Source: Cyanobacteria bacterium T3Sed10_376R1m (lineage in GTDB: Bacteria; Cyanobacteriota; Cyanobacteriia; Cyanobacteriales; Cyanobacteriaceae). Taken from it: a DNA stretch of 5,096 bases. The stretch lies in the NCBI GenBank assembly GCA_003566215.1, contig PXEJ01000146.1, forward strand, positions 1-5,096, written 5' to 3'. The notes beneath the pieces were generated by a model. That model saw nothing but the letters and a program-made list of their open reading frames with translations. It was not told the origin of the DNA and did not search any database. The translations under genes and the position numbers were made by a program. Positions 1 to 5,096 of the stretch are shown here, piece by piece (the first letter of the stretch is position 1; each line of letters starts with the position of its first letter).

Positions 1-267
1 AATCATGTATTTCATTTTGATCGGTGGTGGAATCCTGCGGTGGAAAATCAAGCCACGGATAGGGTGTTTAGAATTGGTCAGAAGAAGAATGTTTTTGTCC
101 ATAAATTTGTCACTTTAGGTACACTAGAGGAAAAAATTGATTTGATGATTGAGGATAAGAAAAAGATAGCAGATGCGATCGTTGGTTCAGATGAATCATG
201 GTTAACGGAGTTGGATAACAATAGTTTTAAACAGTTAATTGCCCTAAATCGTCAGACTATTATTTAG
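1..267 (+). CDS. SNF2-family DEAD/DEAH-box helicase, C-terminal end (5' partial)
   Basis: This is the last 88 codons of a gene that starts before the window, in frame from base 1 to the TAG stop at 265-267. The translation opens [18 protein letters not shown] and continues through TDRVFRIGQ. This is the conserved end of the second RecA-like lobe of Swi2/Snf2 ATPases: a D-x-W-W-N-P block, then helicase motif VI (Q-A-x-D-R-x-x-R-I-G-Q), whose arginines contact ATP. It is followed by the usual family tail (LGTLEEKID, then a helical stretch ending in DESWLTEL). The family translocates on double-stranded DNA using ATP; the role of the bacterial members is mostly unsettled. A GTG at 40 could start a shorter frame, but it lies inside the conserved motif and is not a real start. 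The gene converges on the HD phosphodiesterase gene. The family call is firm; substrate and partners cannot be told from this end. Confidence 0.93.
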   Translation, partial: NHVFHFDRWWNPAVENQATDRVFRIGQKKNVFVHKFVTLGTLEEKIDLMIEDKKKIADAIVGSDESWLTELDNNSFKQLIALNRQTII

Positions 268-509
268 ATTTTGTTAATAAAAAATAATCAAGAGAAAAGT
301 AAATGGTGAGCAAAAAAATGAATATAAACCAAACCAAGTTTATTCGGATTAACCAGTTCAAAAAGAGATTTTTTCTTAGTCTAAACTACAGTTAATACCA
401 AATCCTGTTTAGATAGTATGTCTATTTACTCGAAATCACTGGGGTTGATAGTAGTTATTAGTTTACTTTTAGTTTAGGATTTGGTATAACACCAAACTCA
501 GGTTAATTA
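268..509. other. Convergent intergenic spacer without a gene
   Basis: This spacer separates the stop codons of two convergent genes and has no credible open frame. It contains an AT-only stem (ATAAAC 324-329 with GTTTAT 338-343, 8-nt loop) and a run of six T's near 369-374, but not a clean GC stem followed by a T tract on either strand. A convincing intrinsic terminator was therefore not found. Its right half is taken up by the palindromic unit at 391-490. Next to the HD gene there is also a perfect small hairpin, TTTGGT (480-485) with ACCAAA (491-496) around a 5-nt loop, which shares its left arm with that unit. These structures may serve as weak transcript ends, but that is inference. Confidence 0.6.
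391..490. repeat. Palindromic MITE-like element
   Basis: ATACCAAATCCT at 395-406 is the exact reverse complement of AGGATTTGGTAT at 476-487. The match extends outward as GTT (391-393) against AAC (488-490) if one A is bulged. A second inverted pair, CTAAACTA (381-388) and TAGTTTAG (470-477), overlaps it. Read as TA-CCAAATCC...GGATTTGG-TA, the unit has about 87 bp between two TA dinucleotides. That is the pattern expected of a small non-autonomous element moved by an IS630/Tc1-mariner type transposase, which duplicates TA. It encodes no protein. The inverted repeat is seen directly; mobility is inferred and depends on finding other copies. It could instead be a structured 3' end shared by the two convergent genes. 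Confidence 0.5.
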
Positions 510-2945
510 TCAATTCTTTGAAGAAGGTTTCATCTCTAAAGCTCCTTTCGGATAAACAATTCTTTCATGGTTGGACTGTTGCCATACCGTAACAAAAACC
601 TCTGCAATGATGGGTAACTCCTCGTATTTTAAGCCTGAATCTTCCAACTGACGATCGCGCCAACGAGCCTTAAAAATCTTATTAATCATCGCCATAGCTT
701 GATCTGGAGTAGCGTCTTTAAGGGAACGCAAAGCCGCCTCACAACCATCAGCCAACATAACAATACCAGTTTCACGGGATTGAGGAATAGGACCATCATA
801 ACGAAAAATAGACTCATCAATATCAAGGGTAGAATCTTCCTCTCCCTGTTTTCTCGCCTGATAATAAAAATAAGAAATTAATAAAGTTCCTTGATGTTCA
901 GGGATAAAATTTTGAACAGCTTGGGGTAAACCACATTTTTTCGCCATCACAATACCCTCACTGACGTGCTTTTTAATTATCTCAGCACTCTTCCAAGGAT
1001 CATTAATTTCCTCATGTTTATTTTTACTACCCATTTGATTTTCAATAAAGCCTAGAGGATCGTGCATTTTACCAATATCATGGTACAGAGTACCTGCCCT
1101 TACCAACTCTACATTACAGTTTAATTTTTGAGCTGCCGCCTCGGCTAAATTTGCCACAAACATAGTATGTTGAAATGTACCGGGAGCTTCAGTAGCTAAT
1201 TTTTTTAACATAGGGCGATTTGGGTTAGATAATTCTGCTAAGCGAATGGGAGTAATTAGATCAAAAAATCTTTCTAAATATGGAGAAATCCCCAAAGCCA
1301 ATACACCATAAATTAAACCCACTGCCCCATGCCACAAAGCACCGGGTATAATTGCATACCAAAAAGTACCGAGGGTAGCACTAGAAGCAAGGGTTGCCAC
1401 AAAATAGACAGCTCCTTGAGTTACACCCATACCCCCCCCCAACAAAGCTAGTTCTTCCCGTGAACGTAGTCTTCCTGCAATGATAGCGGCTAACATAGAA
1501 GAAGCATAGGAAGAAATAAGATATTCCCAGCCCATTGCCCCTGTCTGAAATAGCGTTAGTCCACCACTTAAGGTGACATTGGCAATGGCTACCGTAGGAC
1601 CATAAAAGGTACTCATCAAAAAACCTACTGCCGGTAAAGAGTTATAACCCACATCGAAGATACTGATGAAGGGGACAGATAAACTAAGTAACCACCATAA
1701 AAATTGATCTCGTCGTCTTAGTCTGCCTTTATTTTTACGATGTGCGATCGCCATAAAAATAAACAAAGAACCCGCAGTAAAACCAGCAGAAGTAACAACC
1801 CCAGTCCAATTAATACTACGGCGACTCAAACCAAAATTATCTAACAAGACAAAATCAGATTGGCTAATTTGTTCCCCCACATCAACAATAACTTCATCCT
1901 TTTCAACAGAAACCACTACCGAATCAATTTCTAGAGCAGCCCTTTCCGCCCTTGCCTTGGTTTCTGTATCATCAATAATTAAATTAGAACGTAAATTGTT
2001 ATTAATCAAAGGTAAAAATATTGGTTGAAGAGAATCTGACAAATAAGGGGACAAATGAACATCTACAGTTCTCTTTCTAATAGATTCAGGTAAACCAAAA
2101 GGAATACCCTGAGTTAAAATTCTATTGACAATATCATTCACCTTAACCTTCGCTTCCTCCCAAGAATCCTCATTGAGATTCAGCAAAACCTGCTTATCAG
2201 ATAAATTAATTTCCGAAAAATCTCCCAACATAGCCAATGCCGTTTGATAATTACCTCTTTGGGTTGCAACTTTATTGATCAAATTGTCAAACTCTGCCCT
2301 ATCAAACCTTTGTCCATAAACCATTAACTCAGAAATTGACTGACCAAAAAGACCATCTTCTTTATCCAAATTCTCCAAAGAATATCTATTTTCAATAATT
2401 AGTCGCCATTTATCATCTTCTACTGCCCTTAAATATTCCTGTACTTCCAAAGACAATATACTTTCCGCTATTATCGGATTACCCCTAAGAATATCCCTCG
2501 CTTCATCTACCTGATTTAAACGCCCTTGTATTCGTAACTTAATATTTTCAGTGCTATTTTCATCCTCTCTAAGAATAGGCAATAATCCATTACGGGTATT
2601 GCGTCTTAAATTCTCTGTGCTTTTTTCATCAATAAAACTGCCATCTCTAGGAGCAACAATACGAGTAGGAGAAATTGCCCCAACCCCTAATTCTGGTTGA
2701 TTATAAAAACGATAGCTAACCACTCCAGTTATAGTTGTCAGAGATAAAATAATCATAACTGGTGGATGTGCTTTACATACTAATCTAAACCACAGAGACT
2801 GATTATGCTTATGACTATTTTGCTTATTGGTGATTTCAGGATTTTTTTTAAGATTGATATTATTTCTATTTTCCCGACGCTCAAGACGACTATAATTCTT
2901 CTGCCATTTTTTTAGAGTCTGACTAATAGACTGTAAAGTATTCAT
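510..2945 (-). CDS. pgpH: 7TM-HD cyclic di-AMP phosphodiesterase (PgpH/YqfF class)
   Basis: Predicted integral membrane phosphodiesterase that hydrolyses the messenger c-di-AMP; this is the known activity of the class in Listeria, and here it is inferred. The 811 residues show a polar, Lys/Asn-rich cytoplasmic tail (1-58), one membrane segment (about 61-79), a roughly 300-residue extracytoplasmic 7TMR-HDED domain (about 80-378), a seven-helix membrane region (about 382-556), and a cytoplasmic HD domain (about 585-790). HD ligand candidates are H593, H622-D623 (HDIGK), H660, H684 (EHQGT) and D733. The spacings follow the PgpH pattern, but the second His of the usual HHGT is Gln685. At 811 residues it is about 100 longer than Firmicutes PgpH. 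The start is the first ATG after an in-frame TAA at 2987-2985; no strong Shine-Dalgarno lies at normal distance. The stop is TGA at 512-510. A nine-G run sits at codons 502-505. It is downstream of gpmI on the same strand after a 318-bp gap. Confidence 0.9.
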   Translation of the reverse strand: MNTLQSISQTLKKWQKNYSRLERRENRNNINLKKNPEITNKQNSHKHNQSLWFRLVCKAHPPVMIILSLTTITGVVSYRFYNQPELGVGAISPTRIVAPRDGSFIDEKSTENLRRNTRNGLLPILREDENSTENIKLRIQGRLNQVDEARDILRGNPIIAESILSLEVQEYLRAVEDDKWRLIIENRYSLENLDKEDGLFGQSISELMVYGQRFDRAEFDNLINKVATQRGNYQTALAMLGDFSEINLSDKQVLLNLNEDSWEEAKVKVNDIVNRILTQGIPFGLPESIRKRTVDVHLSPYLSDSLQPIFLPLINNNLRSNLIIDDTETKARAERAALEIDSVVVSVEKDEVIVDVGEQISQSDFVLLDNFGLSRRSINWTGVVTSAGFTAGSLFIFMAIAHRKNKGRLRRRDQFLWWLLSLSVPFISIFDVGYNSLPAVGFLMSTFYGPTVAIANVTLSGGLTLFQTGAMGWEYLISSYASSMLAAIIAGRLRSREELALLGGGMGVTQGAVYFVATLASSATLGTFWYAIIPGALWHGAVGLIYGVLALGISPYLERFFDLITPIRLAELSNPNRPMLKKLATEAPGTFQHTMFVANLAEAAAQKLNCNVELVRAGTLYHDIGKMHDPLGFIENQMGSKNKHEEINDPWKSAEIIKKHVSEGIVMAKKCGLPQAVQNFIPEHQGTLLISYFYYQARKQGEEDSTLDIDESIFRYDGPIPQSRETGIVMLADGCEAALRSLKDATPDQAMAMINKIFKARWRDRQLEDSGLKYEELPIIAEVFVTVWQQSNHERIVYPKGALEMKPSSKN
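1432..1440 (-). repeat. Nine-G homopolymer inside the HD phosphodiesterase gene
   Basis: Nine C's on the + strand give nine G's on the coding strand, read as TTG GGG GGG GGT for Leu502-Gly505 in a membrane-domain segment. Gain or loss of one base would frameshift the protein before the HD catalytic domain. The glycines could be coded without a run, so the tract is a possible slippage site. It is also a classic place for sequencing error, although the frame is intact as given. Confidence 0.9.
1744..1751. repeat. HIP1 octamer GCGATCGC (one of three)
   Basis: A perfect GCGATCGC palindrome lies within the HD gene; two more perfect copies are in gpmI at 4201-4208 and 4777-4784. Three copies in 5 kb of AT-rich DNA is far above chance and is the typical cyanobacterial HIP1 signature, which supports the host assignment. 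No gene-specific function is implied. Confidence 0.9.
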
Positions 2946-2975
2946 ATATGAGTAAGGTTTAAAAAAATATACAAG

Positions 2976-3005
2976 ATTAAAGTGTTAATTACTCCTCTAT
3001 GGCAA
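2976..3005 (-). promoter_or_regulatory. Probable sigma-70 promoter of the HD phosphodiesterase gene
   Basis: On the minus strand, TTGCCA (3005-3000; 5 of 6 to TTGACA) and TTTAAT (2981-2976; 5 of 6 to TATAAT) are 18 bp apart. Transcription would start near 2969, leaving an untranslated leader of only about 24 nt with no clear Shine-Dalgarno. A GAGGAG motif (2996-2991) lies in the promoter spacer, too far upstream to serve the ATG. AT-rich DNA gives chance matches, so this is a candidate only. Confidence 0.4.
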
Positions 3006-3219
3006 TTTTGCTAATCATTTATTCCTATCATTTTACTACTTTTTTATTTAAACCTTAATTCGGACTTTACGAAACAGTTGTAATTCTTTATAATTACCTA
3101 CCCTATCTTGCTTCAGATTTTACTTTTGGCGCAATGTTCTAATCGGACGTTTTCTTTTGTTGGTTGCCAATTCATGAGGGGCAGTGTGCGGATTTTACTT
3201 CAGCACTTTATAAGCCCCG

Positions 3220-3244
3220 TCCCTACTTTGTAGAAAGAGAGGGA
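3220..3244 (-). other. Weak stem-loop just after gpmI
   Basis: TCCCT and AGGGA pair across a 15-nt loop; alternatively CTAC (3223-3226) and GTAG (3230-3233) form a tight inner hairpin. It starts about 20 nt past the gpmI stop, where a terminator would be expected, but no T tract follows on the minus strand. I do not call it an intrinsic terminator; it could be a processing or stability element. Confidence 0.3.
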
Positions 3245-3263
3245 ATTCTTGACGACATCTGAG

Positions 3264-4862
3264 TTAAACAGAAATATTAACTGGACTTTGATTGTTTGTC
3301 ACATAATATTGTGCTTTGGAAATTAATGATTGACCTGTCATTTGTTTCGGTTGATCTAGTTTTAATATTTCTAAAATAGTGGGGGCGATGTCAGCTAATT
3401 TACCATTTTCTCTTAAATTCACATTCCCTCCATGTCCCGGTATTTTAAGTTTTTCCCCTTCTACTAAGATAAACGGTACTTTATTGGTGGTGTGCGCCGT
3501 CCAAGGATTATTTTCTTCATCTTTCATATATTCTGCGTTACCATGATCTGCGGTGATAATTGCGGTGCCACTAACTTGATTAACGGCTTCGAGGAGATTT
3601 CCTAAACAGCTATCAACGGTTTCGATCGCACTTATGGCTTTATCCAACATCCCTGTATGCCCTACCATATCAGGATTGGCATAATTTAAAACAATAAAAG
3701 AATACTCTCCCTTGGTGATGGCTCTACAGGCTACTTCCGTTAATTCAACCGCAGACATAGCTGGGGCTTTATCATAGGTAGATACCATCGGACTTTGTAC
3801 TAATTCCCTATCCTCTCCCGGGAGGGGTTGCTCTAAACCACCATTAAAAAAGTAAGTAACATGGGGATATTTTTCTGTTTCTGAGGTACGAAATTGTTTC
3901 AGTCCAGCATTAGCAATAACTTCCCCTAAGAGATTAGTTAACTGCTCTGGTTCAAAAGCAACTCTAACAGGCAAGTTAGGATCATATTGAGTAAAAGTAG
4001 CAAAATGGATCGGCTCGATTAATTCTCGCTCAAAACCATCAAATTCTGCCATAGTTAGAGCGTAACATAGTTGACGAGCCCTATCGGGACGAAAATTATA
4101 AAAAATAATTCCATCCTTTGGTTTTATGCTTCCTTGGGCAATGCGGGTTGGTTCGATAAATTCGTCATTAATGTTCTTTTCATAGGAATCCTTCATAATT
4201 GCGATCGCACTTCTACCATCAATAGAACCATCTTGAGTGTACAAATCATAAGCCTTTTGAGTACGATCCCAACGACGATCTCGATCCATAGCATAGTAAC
4301 GTCCACAAATCGAAACAATACGACCGATTCCAATTTTATCAATGTGTTCTTGAATTGCTTCAATATACTTGATTCCATCACTAGGATTAGTGTCCCTACC
4401 ATCAGTAATCACATGAACACAAACCTCACCTACACCCTGTAACTTAGCCAAATCAAGTAAACCAATTAAATGATCTAAATGGGAATGAACTCCCCCATCA
4501 GAACATAAACCAAGTAAATGTAATTTACCCCCAGATGTTATCACATCTTGACATACCGACTCTAACGCAGGATTGCTAAAAATCGATCCATCTTCCACCG
4601 CATCAGAAATTCTTACTAATTCTTGAGGCACAACCCTCCCCGCACCAATATTTAAATGCCCCACTTCCGAGTTTCCCATTTGTCCTTGGGGTAATCCTAC
4701 CGCTTTCCCCGAAGCCTCGATCAAAGTATTGGGATATGCCTCTATTAAACTGTTCATTATCGGAGTTTTTGCAAGGGCGATCGCATTTGCCCGATCACTT
4801 TCTCTATAACCCCAACCATCTAATATTACTAACACCACAGGAGAAATTGCCGCCTGACTCAT
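3264..4862 (-). CDS. gpmI: 2,3-bisphosphoglycerate-independent phosphoglycerate mutase
   Basis: Cytosolic enzyme converting 3-phosphoglycerate to 2-phosphoglycerate, the step that draws fixed carbon toward PEP and pyruvate. It belongs to the alkaline-phosphatase superfamily and uses two metal ions (usually Mn) and a phosphoserine intermediate. With the start at 4862 the protein has 532 residues. Metal and catalytic residues are all visible: D15 (DGWG), S65 in GNSEVGH, H126 in SDGGVHSH, R156-D157 in DGRDT, the R188 to R194 region of GRYYAMDRDRRWDR, R258 and R261 (RPDRAR), K331 (SETEKYPH), D398 and H402 (NPDMVGH), D439-H440 (TADHGN) and H457 (AHTTN). The usual end MTGQSLI is followed by an 18-residue tail (515-532). 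The open frame continues upstream to an ATG at 4940, but those 26 extra codons precede the conserved N-terminus and cover the likely promoter and ribosome binding site. The stop is TAA. In Synechocystis this enzyme is inhibited by PirC under PII control. Confidence 0.96.
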   Translation of the reverse strand: MSQAAISPVVLVILDGWGYRESDRANAIALAKTPIMNSLIEAYPNTLIEASGKAVGLPQGQMGNSEVGHLNIGAGRVVPQELVRISDAVEDGSIFSNPALESVCQDVITSGGKLHLLGLCSDGGVHSHLDHLIGLLDLAKLQGVGEVCVHVITDGRDTNPSDGIKYIEAIQEHIDKIGIGRIVSICGRYYAMDRDRRWDRTQKAYDLYTQDGSIDGRSAIAIMKDSYEKNINDEFIEPTRIAQGSIKPKDGIIFYNFRPDRARQLCYALTMAEFDGFERELIEPIHFATFTQYDPNLPVRVAFEPEQLTNLLGEVIANAGLKQFRTSETEKYPHVTYFFNGGLEQPLPGEDRELVQSPMVSTYDKAPAMSAVELTEVACRAITKGEYSFIVLNYANPDMVGHTGMLDKAISAIETVDSCLGNLLEAVNQVSGTAIITADHGNAEYMKDEENNPWTAHTTNKVPFILVEGEKLKIPGHGGNVNLRENGKLADIAPTILEILKLDQPKQMTGQSLISKAQYYVTNNQSPVNISV

Positions 4863-4871
4863 AATCTTTTT

Positions 4872-4875
4872 TCCT
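4872..4875 (-). promoter_or_regulatory. Ribosome binding site that decides the gpmI start
   Basis: AGGA on the minus strand ends 9 nt before the ATG at 4862-4860, within a purine-rich run. The alternative ATG at 4940 has no comparable motif upstream. Together with the family's usual N-terminus (a few residues, then VVLVILDGWG) this fixes the start at 4862. Confidence 0.65.
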
Positions 4876-4908
4876 AGTCTTTTAAAATGTCTAATTAGCT
4901 GCAATTCG

Positions 4909-4937
4909 ATAATAACACTGAAATAGTGAACAATTAA
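4909..4937 (-). promoter_or_regulatory. Candidate extended -10 promoter of gpmI
   Basis: The minus strand reads TGTTATTAT at 4917-4909, an extended -10 (TGn followed by TATTAT, 5 of 6 to TATAAT). A weak -35, TTAATT (4937-4932), lies 17 bp upstream. An overlapping alternative is TTGTTA (4940-4935) with TGTTAT (4917-4912) at 17 bp. The start of transcription would be near 4902, giving a leader of about 40 nt. The long-frame ATG at 4940 would then lie upstream of the transcript. Confidence 0.4.
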
Positions 4938-4953
4938 CAACAGAAATTAGTAG

Positions 4954-4990
4954 GTGAACTACTACCCGACCGCTTTAGCTGAGTCGGGAG
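4954..4990 (-). mobile_element. Right-end hairpin of an IS200/IS605-type element
   Basis: On the minus strand ACTCCCGAC (4991-4983) is followed by a 12-nt loop containing GCTAAAGC, then GTCGGG (4970-4965), one bulged T and AGT. This gives a stem of six GC-rich pairs, extendable to nine with the bulge. It lies over the last codons and stop of the TnpB-like gene, as in IS200/IS605 elements, whose subterminal right-end hairpin is recognised by the TnpA transposase and forms the 3' part of the omegaRNA scaffold. The sequence TTCAC (4958-4954) after it is a plausible cleavage end, with host DNA starting at 4953. The exact end is inferred; the hairpin is seen. Confidence 0.6.
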
Positions 4991-5096
4991 TTTCATCATT
5001 CAACAGCTCATGCCTCAAGACAGATTTACGTCCACCTTTTGGTCTTACTGTGCCTCCTGATGCAGAAACGGCTATTCCATCCGTTTGTATTATTCT
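4962..5096 (-). CDS. tnpB: TnpB-like RNA-guided nuclease, C-terminal end (5' partial)
   Basis: Only the last 44 codons lie in the window, open from the edge at 5096 to a TAG at 4964-4962. The translation begins RIIQTDGIAVSASGGTVRP and ends with DETPDSAKAVG. It resembles the variable tail that follows the RuvC/zinc-finger region in cyanobacterial TnpB proteins: a T-D-G-x-x-V-S-A-x-G-G-x-V-R-P stretch, then a basic linker. TnpB is the nuclease of IS200/IS605 and IS1341 elements, guided by an omegaRNA from the element's right end; it is ancestral to Cas12. No catalytic residue is in this fragment, so activity cannot be judged, nor whether a tnpA partner exists. The best support is the context: the stop lies inside a strong terminal hairpin. 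The identification rests on recalled similarity of a short tail. Confidence 0.65.
   Translation of the reverse strand, partial: RIIQTDGIAVSASGGTVRPKGGRKSVLRHELLNDETPDSAKAVG

Larger units (their letters stand above)
2946..3263. other. Spacer between gpmI and the HD gene; no gene seen
   Basis: This 318-bp spacer contains no convincing gene, tRNA or riboswitch. The part next to the HD gene (2946-3060) is very AT-rich and holds its likely promoter. The part next to gpmI (3061-3263) is less AT-rich and carries three near-identical 10-mers in the same orientation: CGGACTTTAC at 3061-3070, CAGATTTTAC at 3114-3123 and CGGATTTTAC at 3189-3198. It also has inverted pairs GGGGC (3178-3182) with GCCCC (3214-3218), and TCCCT (3220-3224) with AGGGA (3240-3244). 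A + frame stays open for 39 codons (3143-3259, stop 3260-3262) but has no start or recognisable domain. I looked for the conserved core of the c-di-AMP (ydaO) riboswitch, given the downstream gene, and did not see it. The stretch may be a decayed repeat or the processed 3' end of gpmI mRNA. Confidence 0.5.

Noticed and set aside
699..881. A 60-codon + strand open frame within the HD gene
   Set aside because: It lies antisense to the conserved catalytic HD domain, has no recognisable motif, and is a shadow of that gene.
3220..3244. An intrinsic terminator for gpmI
   Set aside because: The stem is five pairs with a 15-nt loop and is followed by CGGGGC, not a T tract.
3143..3262. A 39-codon open + frame ending beside the gpmI stop, containing ALYKPRPYFVERE
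   Set aside because: It has no start codon with a ribosome site and no family I recognise; it could be a transposase relic, but the evidence is too thin for a pseudogene call.
2946..3263. A ydaO-type c-di-AMP riboswitch ahead of the HD gene
   Set aside because: It would make biological sense, but the conserved G-rich core segments are not present, and the likely promoter leaves only about 24 nt of leader.
4193..4402. A 69-codon minus strand frame inside gpmI
   Set aside because: It is the same strand as gpmI in another frame, over the conserved GRYYAMDRDRRWDR region; a shadow frame.
4071..4442. A 123-codon + strand open frame within gpmI
   Set aside because: It is antisense to conserved gpmI coding sequence and its Ile/Thr/Asn-rich translation has no domain; a shadow frame.
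4863..4940. A 26-residue N-terminal extension of gpmI starting at the ATG at 4940
   Set aside because: It precedes the conserved family N-terminus, has no Shine-Dalgarno, and overlaps a likely promoter and the AGGA site serving the ATG at 4862.
1..5096. A CRISPR array, tRNA or rRNA gene
   Set aside because: No regularly spaced repeats of CRISPR length, no cloverleaf with a TTCGA arm and CCA end, and no rRNA core sequences were seen on either strand.

Overview
The window looks like chromosomal DNA of an AT-rich cyanobacterium. It holds three perfect HIP1 octamers (GCGATCGC, a palindrome strongly over-represented in many cyanobacterial genomes), an independent phosphoglycerate mutase with a C-terminal tail beyond the canonical end, and a 7TM-HD phosphohydrolase of a type found in cyanobacteria as well as Firmicutes. 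The low GC recalls Cyanobacterium/Geminocystis-like genera, but the genus is a guess.

Layout, left to right. Bases 1-267 (+) are the last 88 codons of a SNF2-family helicase that begins outside the window. Bases 268-509 form a convergent spacer with a roughly 100-bp palindromic unit (391-490) that looks like a MITE. Bases 510-2945 (-) encode an 811-residue membrane HD-domain phosphodiesterase of the PgpH/YqfF class, the predicted degrader of cyclic di-AMP. Bases 2946-3263 are a non-coding spacer with a plausible promoter for the HD gene, three near-identical 10-mers and short inverted repeats. Bases 3264-4862 (-) encode GpmI, cofactor-independent phosphoglycerate mutase. I place its start at the internal Met at 4862, not at the longer open frame's 4940, because a Shine-Dalgarno sequence and a probable extended -10 promoter lie between them. 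Bases 4962-5096 (-) are the last 44 codons of what appears to be a TnpB (IS200/IS605-type RNA-guided nuclease), overlapped by a strong hairpin that looks like the right end of the element.

How the parts may work together. GpmI carries flux from 3-phosphoglycerate out of the Calvin cycle toward pyruvate. The HD protein would set the level of c-di-AMP, a messenger tied to osmotic and carbon control in cyanobacteria. They are on the same strand but 318 bp apart, and the HD gene seems to have its own promoter, so a shared operon is not shown. The TnpB element ends about 90 bp upstream of the gpmI start and points toward it, so its transcript (and any omegaRNA) would run into the gpmI promoter.

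Most of the window is ordinary core-genome content. The points most worth checking are the TnpB/right-end/omegaRNA junction, the nine-G slippery tract inside the HD gene, the His-to-Gln change in the HD metal site, and the palindromic unit at 391-490.
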